Below are positions 56,586-64,000 of a DNA stretch of 64,000 bases, piece after piece. Source of the stretch: Jannaschia sp. M317 (GTDB lineage: Bacteria > Pseudomonadota > Alphaproteobacteria > Rhodobacterales > Rhodobacteraceae); contig NZ_CP081155.1 in NCBI RefSeq assembly GCF_025141175.1, forward strand, positions 835,001 through 899,000, given 5' to 3'. Positions within the stretch are counted from its first letter, which is position 1. Each line of letters begins with the position of its first letter. The notes beneath the pieces are model-generated. The model saw only the letters and a list, made by a program, of their open reading frames with translations, searched no databases and was not told the DNA's origin. Made by a program: the position numbers and the translations under genes.

Positions 56586-58499
56586 ATGGTCGCGTCAAAT
56601 CTATTGCTGAGTGTCGAAGTCGAGGCTGTTCTGTTGGACGGCCCGGCAAACATGACCGACGGTCGTCTGATCGCGTCGAACGGGCACGTCATGCCGAACG
56701 GGTCCCTTCTATCGCTCGACCGGTTCACTGCGGAGCGATACGGACCCTATATCTATTTGGGCCGTGAGGGTAACTGGAGCAATTACACGGCCTCCCGGAT
56801 CTATGCCAATACCTACGCGCCGGATGGCACTTCACTTGACGCGCGCGTCGTCGCGCAATCGGATAGCCGGTCGTATGGCGGTGTGTCCGCGCAGTACCAA
56901 ACCGGTGAAAATGGCGGCGTCTACCTCGGTCTTAGCGCACGGGACGGGTTTCGTGGAACCAACTCTCAGGGGGCGTATGATATCTTGTGGGACGGCACGC
57001 TAGGAACCTATGTTCGCGGCCCTTTGTCGGACCGGGATACGACGGGTGCGCCCGTCAGCCTTCGGTCCCGCCGGGGGAGCGAGGACCCAGACAGCATTCT
57101 GCCCGGCGAGCGTCTGGTGTTCGCCGACGGACGCAGCCTGCAGGCCTACGTCGAGGATGATGGAACGGAGCAGACACTCTTTGTTCAGTTTCGCGATGCT
57201 GAGGGTAACGCCGACGGGACGCCCATTGCCGTCGTCACCATGGAGACCGTGGTCGAAGTCGACCTTGTTGCGAACCAGAACGGTGACACCTGGGTGCAGT
57301 TTTCAGGTGTTCGCGATGGAGCAGCCTCAGAGGATTTGACGGGCGGGATCGCACGGTTCGAGGCGCTACGGCCAATCAGGGTGACCGAAGGGCAGGATGT
57401 TCTGTTCATGACGGCCCCGGATGCCATCGACGCGGGCGAGGGCAACGACACGATCACCGGGAGCAACGGAACGGACCGCATCTTCGGCAACGGGGGCGAC
57501 GATCTGATTGGTGGGGCGGGGGGCGACGATCTGTTGCGGGGCGATGCCGGGAACGACACGATTTATGGCGGCGCGGGGACGCAGGACACGGCCTTTTTCC
57601 GCAACGATTGGCAGAACTACGAAATCGAAATGCGGGGCGATGACCTTTTCGTCACCGATCTGTCCAATGACAGAAATGACGGTCGCGACAGGCTCGTCTC
57701 TGTTGAACGGCTCGTGTTTCAAGATCTGGCCATTGAAGTGGACGACTTGCTTGCCGGACATCTGGACCGCAGCGCCGCGACCGATGGTGCCGACTGGCGA
57801 TACGGGACGCAGCAAGGGGACCGGATGCTGGGGCTCGATGGCGACGACGCGCTTTTCGGGCGCGGCGGAAACGATTGGATAGACGGCGGGGCCGGAAACG
57901 ACACGCTGCGTGGGGGCATGGGGATCGACACCCTGATCGGCGGCGCCGGTGCGGATTCGATTGAGGGCGGCGCAGGCCGTCATATCTTTGCGGGCACCGG
58001 GGACGATACTGTTCATGGCGGCGCATCCGGGGACGGGCGCGCCTATGGGGACGAGGGGAACGACAGGCTTCTTGGGTCGGATCACGGTGATTTTCTCGTC
58101 GGGGGGACGGGCGACGATTTCCTGTTCGGAGGGGCGGACGGGGACGTTCTCTTTGGCGGATCGGGCAACGATACGTTGATCGGCCAAGTCGGATCCGACC
58201 GGTTGAATGGCGGTGATGGTGCCGACATGTTCGTTCAGACCATCGGCCATCGCCACCTTAGAGACTGGGTCCAGGACTTCGATCCGACGGAAGGGGACCG
58301 ACTTGTCGCGGACAACCGCGATTTGAGCACTCATCACTTCTCCGTAGAGGCACGGGACATCTTGGGCGCGGGTGACCCGGAGATTGCGGAGCTGGCCGTC
58401 AAACACCAGTCGGGGACGTTCTGGATCCTGATCGATGGGGCCGCGTTGTCGAGCGTGCCGATCCTGCTCGACGGAGAGGAATACGACCTGCTGGCCTGA
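56586..58499 (+). CDS. Secreted RTX (hemolysin-type calcium-binding) protein
   Basis: 637 residues without a signal peptide. An N-terminal beta-rich region of ~270 residues (YGPYIYLGREGNWSNYTASR, FVQFRDAEGNADGTPIAVVTM) is followed by two blocks of RTX repeats (about 285-340 and 410-555, e.g. GGNGGDD-type and GGSGNDTL) and a C-terminal FDPTEGD region typical of type I secretion substrates. No T1SS genes are adjacent. The start at 56586 follows AGGGTGG. Its base composition is a little lower in GC than neighbours, so recent gain is possible. Confidence 0.85.
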   Translation: MVASNLLLSVEVEAVLLDGPANMTDGRLIASNGHVMPNGSLLSLDRFTAERYGPYIYLGREGNWSNYTASRIYANTYAPDGTSLDARVVAQSDSRSYGGVSAQYQTGENGGVYLGLSARDGFRGTNSQGAYDILWDGTLGTYVRGPLSDRDTTGAPVSLRSRRGSEDPDSILPGERLVFADGRSLQAYVEDDGTEQTLFVQFRDAEGNADGTPIAVVTMETVVEVDLVANQNGDTWVQFSGVRDGAASEDLTGGIARFEALRPIRVTEGQDVLFMTAPDAIDAGEGNDTITGSNGTDRIFGNGGDDLIGGAGGDDLLRGDAGNDTIYGGAGTQDTAFFRNDWQNYEIEMRGDDLFVTDLSNDRNDGRDRLVSVERLVFQDLAIEVDDLLAGHLDRSAATDGADWRYGTQQGDRMLGLDGDDALFGRGGNDWIDGGAGNDTLRGGMGIDTLIGGAGADSIEGGAGRHIFAGTGDDTVHGGASGDGRAYGDEGNDRLLGSDHGDFLVGGTGDDFLFGGADGDVLFGGSGNDTLIGQVGSDRLNGGDGADMFVQTIGHRHLRDWVQDFDPTEGDRLVADNRDLSTHHFSVEARDILGAGDPEIAELAVKHQSGTFWILIDGAALSSVPILLDGEEYDLLA

Positions 58500-58698
58500 C
58501 GGGCGGTTCCTGCGAGGCGGGCCGTCGGCCTCTCCCGTTGGGTTCTTCCCATCCGCAGGCAATTCCGCTAGAGGGCACGCATCTGAGACGTGACGCCACG
58601 ACCCCGGCGCATGACATGATGAAGGGGGTCGGCGGCAATGGGGCCGCCATTCAACGACGCACCGGCAGGGGCCGGATTGGCGTCAGACAGGATGACAC

Positions 58699-60828
<2,130 letters not shown>

Positions 60829-60851
60829 GCGTCCCGGAAAATGGCAAAGCG

Positions 60852-60884
60852 AAGGGCCCCGGCAGAGATGCCGGGGCCCTTTGT
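60852..60884 (+). terminator. Intrinsic terminator after pnp
   Basis: A 13-pair GC stem (AAGGGCCCCGGCA with TGCCGGGGCCCTT) and GAGA loop, then TTTG. It lies 23 bases after the pnp stop. Confidence 0.85.
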
Positions 60885-61058
60885 TGTGGACCCGCACCTG
60901 ATCGGACCTGTGGAAAAATCTGGCCGATCCGGGCGTGCGGCAAAGCCGCTTGATGTGCTCGCGATCGCGGCAGAACAACAGCTTGGCCGCGCGCGCCAGA
61001 TCAAGACCGGGGCTACCCCCTTAACCTTCTGCTAACCATCTGCCTGTATCGAGGCGTC

Positions 61059-61205
61059 ATGACCCGACATGGACAAGCCCTGATCATGATCGTCGCGCTG
61101 GCATTCCTGCTGGTCGCGCTAGGCTGGTCAGCCTTCGCGTGGGGGGATGTTCTTGCCACGCTCGACGGCGGGTCGGGCAAAGAAACGGTCGAGATAGGCC
61201 TGTAG
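61059..61205 (+). CDS. Putative single-helix small membrane protein (48 aa)
   Basis: MTRHGQALIMIVALAFLLVA begins a single hydrophobic helix (about residues 8-28), followed by a polar C terminus. A GAGG sits five bases before the start. It overlaps the 3' end of the GST gene on the opposite strand by 78 bases. It is too short for firm support, but a membrane helix in a random frame with a ribosome site is suggestive. Confidence 0.35.
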   Translation: MTRHGQALIMIVALAFLLVALGWSAFAWGDVLATLDGGSGKETVEIGL

Positions 61206-61829
61206 CACCGGGTGATCATCCCAACCGACCAGATCCCTGGTTCCGTAGTAGGTCAGCGCATTCAGCCAGGGCGCGATGGCGATGTCGGCAATCGAAAATT
61301 CGCCCGCGATCCAGTCGCGATCCTGCAATTGACCTGACAGGACGTTCAACAGACGCCTGGCTTCGGCGGCAAAGCGGTCGCGGGGGCGCTTGTCTTCCCA
61401 TTCGGCCCCTGCGAACTTCGCGAAGAAGCCAAGCTGTCCCAGCATCGGCCCGAGACCGCCCATCTGCCACATCAGCCACTGGGTGATCACGGCCTTGTCG
61501 GCGGCGGTCTGACCGATCAACTTGCCGGTCTTCTCGCCCAGATACAAAAGGATCGCCCCGCTTTCGAACAGGCCGATGGGCTGACCGCCGGGTCCGTCGG
61601 GGTCGATGATCGCGGGGATCTTGTTGTTGGGGTTCAGCGACAGGAAGGCATCGGATTTTACGTCCGCATCCGACAGGGTCACGCGGTGCGCTTCATAGGG
61701 CAGGCCCATCTCCTCCAGGGCGATGGCGACCTTGATGCCGTTGGGGGTGGGAAAGCTGAACAGTTGCAGCTTGCTTGGGTCCTGGGGGACCCAGCGTTCG
61801 GTGATCGGAAAGTCAGAGAGATCGGCCAT
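61128..61829 (-). CDS. Glutathione S-transferase family protein
   Basis: 233 residues. An N-terminal thioredoxin-like domain with QLFSFPTPNGIKVAIALEEMGLPYEAHRV and NPNNKIPAIIDPDG (glutathione-binding cis-Pro and the E-S pair in LFESGAILLYL), then a helical C-terminal domain WLMWQMGGLGPMLGQ. It resembles the YghU/nu-class disulfide-bond oxidoreductases. The start at 61829 follows AGGAGG. Confidence 0.93.
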   Translation of the reverse strand: MADLSDFPITERWVPQDPSKLQLFSFPTPNGIKVAIALEEMGLPYEAHRVTLSDADVKSDAFLSLNPNNKIPAIIDPDGPGGQPIGLFESGAILLYLGEKTGKLIGQTAADKAVITQWLMWQMGGLGPMLGQLGFFAKFAGAEWEDKRPRDRFAAEARRLLNVLSGQLQDRDWIAGEFSIADIAIAPWLNALTYYGTRDLVGWDDHPVLQAYLDRFFARPAVERGKNIPPREG

Positions 61830-61982
61830 CTGGGGCCTCCTTTGGCGAAACGGGTTGAACGACACCTAACCTCTGAATTCGTGAACGAAACAGGTGACAA
61901 CCGTGCGTTTTCTGACAGGGTCCTGTGCAAGGGCCCGATCCAGAACCTGGCCTGACTGGGAACACAAGGGAAACAAGCGACC

Positions 61983-62429
61983 ATGGTAAACGAATTCAAG
62001 GACTTCATCGCCAAGGGCAATGTCATGGACATGGCCGTCGGTATCATTATCGGTGCTGCTTTCACCGCGATCGTGACATCGCTGGTGGGCGATATCATCA
62101 ATCCGATCATCGCGCTGTTCACCGGCGGCGTTGATTTTTCGGGCTGGTTCTATGAACTCGATTTCGACGGTGACACGAACTACGCCTCGCTCGATGCGGC
62201 GTCCGAGGCGGGCGTGCCGGTCTTTGCCATCGGCAAGTTCATCATGTCCGTGATCAATTTCCTGATCATTGCCTGGGTCGTCTTCTTGCTGGTCAAGATG
62301 GTCAACCGCGTAAAGGCCGCCGCCGAAAAGCCCGACGAAGTCGCCCCCGAGGTGCCCACCGGCCCGTCCGAGCTGGACGTCCTGCTGGAGATCCGCGACA
62401 GCCTGAAGGCGCAACGCCCCGACGCCTGA
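61983..62429 (+). CDS. mscL: Large-conductance mechanosensitive channel
   Basis: 148 residues. The N-terminal [20 protein letters not shown] pore helix (TM1) and the second helix [23 protein letters not shown] are typical MscL, which opens under membrane tension to release solutes. The loop (about 47-80) is acidic. It is divergent from the GST gene and convergent with ald. Confidence 0.96.
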   Translation: MVNEFKDFIAKGNVMDMAVGIIIGAAFTAIVTSLVGDIINPIIALFTGGVDFSGWFYELDFDGDTNYASLDAASEAGVPVFAIGKFIMSVINFLIIAWVVFLLVKMVNRVKAAAEKPDEVAPEVPTGPSELDVLLEIRDSLKAQRPDA

Positions 62430-62441
62430 GCCGAAACGAAA

Positions 62442-62476
62442 AAGGGCCCGCGTGCCGTACACGCGGGCCCTTCGCC
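62442..62476. terminator. Bidirectional terminator between mscL and ald
   Basis: A 12-pair GC stem (AAGGGCCCGCGT with ACGCGGGCCCTT) with a 7-nt loop. A-rich sequence lies on the left and TTCG on the right. It serves the convergent mscL and ald transcripts. Confidence 0.8.
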
Positions 62477-62490
62477 AAACCTGACGGGGA

Positions 62491-63612
62491 TCAGGCGGCG
62501 TCGAGGACCTTCATGGGATCGACGGAGTCCATCCCAAGTGCCTCGCCGACGGCTGCGTAGGTCAGCTGACCGGCGTGCACATTCAGGCCCGCGCGCAGGT
62601 GCGGGTCGGCCAGGCAGGCGGCGCGCCAGCCCTTGTCGGCCAGCGCCAGCATGAAGGGCAGCGTCGCGTTGCCCAGAGCGATGGTCGAAGTCCGCGCCAC
62701 GGCACCCGGCATGTTGGCCACGCAATAGTGCATGATGCCGTCCACGTCGTAGATCGGATCCTGGTGGGTGGTGGCCTTCGACGTCTCGAAGCAGCCGCCC
62801 TGGTCGATGGCGACGTCGACGATGGCGGCACCCGGCTTCATGTGGGACAGTTGCGCGCGGCTGACCAGCTTGGGCGCGGCGGCACCCGGGATCAGGACGG
62901 CACCGATGACCATATCGGCCTTCACTACCATCTCGGCGGTGTTGCTGGCCGAGGCATAGCGCGTCTGAAAGACAGAGCCGAAGGCATCGTCGAGATAGCG
63001 AAGACGCGGCAGCGAGCGGTCCAGAACGGTGACGCTGGCGCCCATGCCGGCGGCGATGCGCGCCGCGTGGGTGCCGACGACGCCGCCACCGATCACGACC
63101 ACCTCGGCGGGGGCCACGCCGGGCACGCCGCCCAGCAGGACACCGCGGCCGCCATTGGCCTTTTGCAGGGTATAGGCCCCGACCTGCGGTGCCAGGCGGC
63201 CCGCGACTTCGGACATCGGTGCCAGCAGCGGCAGGCCGCCCATGCGGTCGGTCACGGTCTCATAGGCGATGCAGGTCGCGCCCGAGGCGATCAGGTCCTT
63301 CGTCTGCTCCGGGTCGGGGGCCAGGTGCAGGTAGGTGAACAGCAGCTGACCTTCGCGCAGCATGGCGCGCTCGACGGCCTGGGGCTCCTTCACCTTCACG
63401 ATCATGTCGGCCTTGGCAAAGACCTCCTCGGCGGTGTCGACCAGCTGGGCACCATAGGCCTCGTACTCCTCGTCCGAGAAGCCGGAGCCGACGCCCGCGC
63501 CGCGTTCGATGATGACCTGGTGGCCGTGGCCGATGGCCTCCATCGCGGCCGCTGGGGTCACGCCCACGCGGAATTCCTGGGGTTTGATTTCTTTGGGGCA
63601 GCCGATGAGCAT
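62491..63612 (-). CDS. ald: Alanine dehydrogenase
   Basis: A 373-residue enzyme interconverting L-alanine and pyruvate plus ammonia with [23 protein letters not shown] at the N terminus, KVKEP, YLHLAPD with catalytic His, [20 protein letters not shown] for NAD binding, and [10 protein letters not shown] are family motifs. The start at 63612 follows GGGAGA; an upstream frame is unsupported. It is divergent from an AsnC-type regulator gene with a shared dyad operator. Confidence 0.96.
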   Translation of the reverse strand: MLIGCPKEIKPQEFRVGVTPAAAMEAIGHGHQVIIERGAGVGSGFSDEEYEAYGAQLVDTAEEVFAKADMIVKVKEPQAVERAMLREGQLLFTYLHLAPDPEQTKDLIASGATCIAYETVTDRMGGLPLLAPMSEVAGRLAPQVGAYTLQKANGGRGVLLGGVPGVAPAEVVVIGGGVVGTHAARIAAGMGASVTVLDRSLPRLRYLDDAFGSVFQTRYASASNTAEMVVKADMVIGAVLIPGAAAPKLVSRAQLSHMKPGAAIVDVAIDQGGCFETSKATTHQDPIYDVDGIMHYCVANMPGAVARTSTIALGNATLPFMLALADKGWRAACLADPHLRAGLNVHAGQLTYAAVGEALGMDSVDPMKVLDAA

Positions 63613-63696
63613 TGGAGGGTCTCCCTGTTGAGCTTTGGGCGGAACATAGGGGCGCCTTGGCACAAAGACTTTGCCAATTCTGTTGCCGACCACGAT

Positions 63697-63752
63697 CAAT
63701 GCGCGTTAATTTCGCGCCATATTATCATTCTACGGGAAATTAGTGCGCAATG
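63697..63752. promoter_or_regulatory. Long imperfect dyad between ald and the AsnC-type regulator gene
   Basis: Left arm 63697-63713 (CAATGCGCGTTAATTTC) and right arm 63736-63752, whose complement is CATTGCGCACTAATTTC. Fourteen of seventeen positions match across a 22-base spacer. The right arm covers the regulator's start codon. Long dyads with AT-rich cores are typical of Lrp/AsnC operators; binding would control both genes. Confidence 0.6.
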
Positions 63753-64000
63753 CAGGACTACGACGAGACTGACAGGCGACTGCTGCGATTCGTCCAGCGT
63801 GACGCAAGCCTGTCTGCCGCGCAGCTGTCGGAGCGGGTGAACCTGTCGCCGTCCGCCTGCCACCGGCGGTTGCAGCGGTTGCAGACGGCTGGCGTGATTA
63901 CCGGCCATGTCGCCTTGCTGGACCCGCGCCGGGTCGGGCGGCCCACGACGGTGTTCGTGGAAATCAGCCTGTCGACCCAGGCGGACGAAGTGCTCGATGC
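63750..64000 (+). CDS. Lrp/AsnC family regulator, probable ald regulator (cut by the window end)
   Basis: Begins MQDYDETDRRLLRFVQRDAS, then LSAAQLSERVNLSPSACHRRLQRLQTAGVI, a full AsnC HTH, and continues LDPRRVGRPTTVFVEISLSTQADEV into the RAM domain. About 83 codons are present; the rest lies beyond the window. It is divergent from ald, as AldR is elsewhere, and likely senses alanine or leucine. A dyad overlaps its start codon. Confidence 0.88.
   Translation, partial: MQDYDETDRRLLRFVQRDASLSAAQLSERVNLSPSACHRRLQRLQTAGVITGHVALLDPRRVGRPTTVFVEISLSTQADEVLD

Overview
The window is about 65% GC with dense, often overlapping genes. It reads as a chromosomal segment of a Rhodobacterales (roseobacter-type) alphaproteobacterium. 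This rests on the 5S rRNA, the neighbourhoods (DUF1674, DUF1244, DUF3035/BamF-type lipoprotein beside lspA, GT14 plus sulfotransferase pair, CbiG-CobJ fusion) and the protein sequences. No database search was run, so the taxon is an inference.

Layout. 1-1.7 kb: 3' half of a 23S rRNA, a terminator-like hairpin, 5S rRNA and the rrn terminator, with no tRNA after the 5S. 1.7-3.1 kb: a VOC gene and a frameshifted IS3-family remnant with one surviving terminal repeat. 3.2-9.1 kb: M3 peptidase, inositol-phosphatase-family enzyme, a divergent SoxR/VOC pair with a clear SoxR box, SH3 protein, 2-hydroxyacid dehydrogenase. 9.1-12.8 kb: divergent sulfotransferase/GT14 pair, HIT protein, DUF4336. 12.7-14.5 kb: Lrp-type regulator (apparent AUU start) divergent from phhA-phhB (Phe to Tyr). 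14.5-23.0 kb: DUF3750, then the corrin ring genes cbiX-orf85-cobH-cobL-cobI-cbiG/cobJ-cobM, interrupted by one antisense SnoaL-like gene. 23.1-27.1 kb: small hypotheticals, divergent VanX-like dipeptidase and D-amino acid transaminase, two tandem small secreted paralogues, DUF1244 and N-formylglutamate amidohydrolase. 27.2-34.4 kb: pyk, rpmI-rplT, an SGNH lipoprotein, CueR with a glutaredoxin-MauE fusion, pheS, and two soluble MCP-tip proteins. 34.5-51.4 kb: an almost wholly minus-strand housekeeping block (MltB-like, rnr, rmuC, mutL, an M16 pair, RidA, DUF3035, lspA, purH, heparinase II/III, rsmB, dapB). 51.5-64 kb: rbfA, a phosphodiester glycosidase and truB, membrane and DUF1643 proteins, two RTX proteins flanking rpsO, pnp, GST, mscL, ald and a cut-off AsnC-type regulator divergent from ald.

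How genes work together. Many neighbours overlap by 1-8 bases (phhA/phhB, cobL/cobI, cbiX/orf85/cobH, rmuC/mutL, the M16 pair, RidA/DUF3035, rbfA/glycosidase, the two MCP-tip genes), which suggests coupled translation. Several regulator-target pairs can be read directly: SoxR with a VOC protein, CueR with glutaredoxin-MauE, and AsnC-type regulators with phhA and ald. Two families of intergenic palindromic repeats lie at gene ends. No CRISPR array, prophage or canonical secondary-metabolite cluster is visible. Outside the rRNA region no stretch longer than about 300 bases lacks a gene; the longest plain gaps are about 15320-15518 and 53561-53730.
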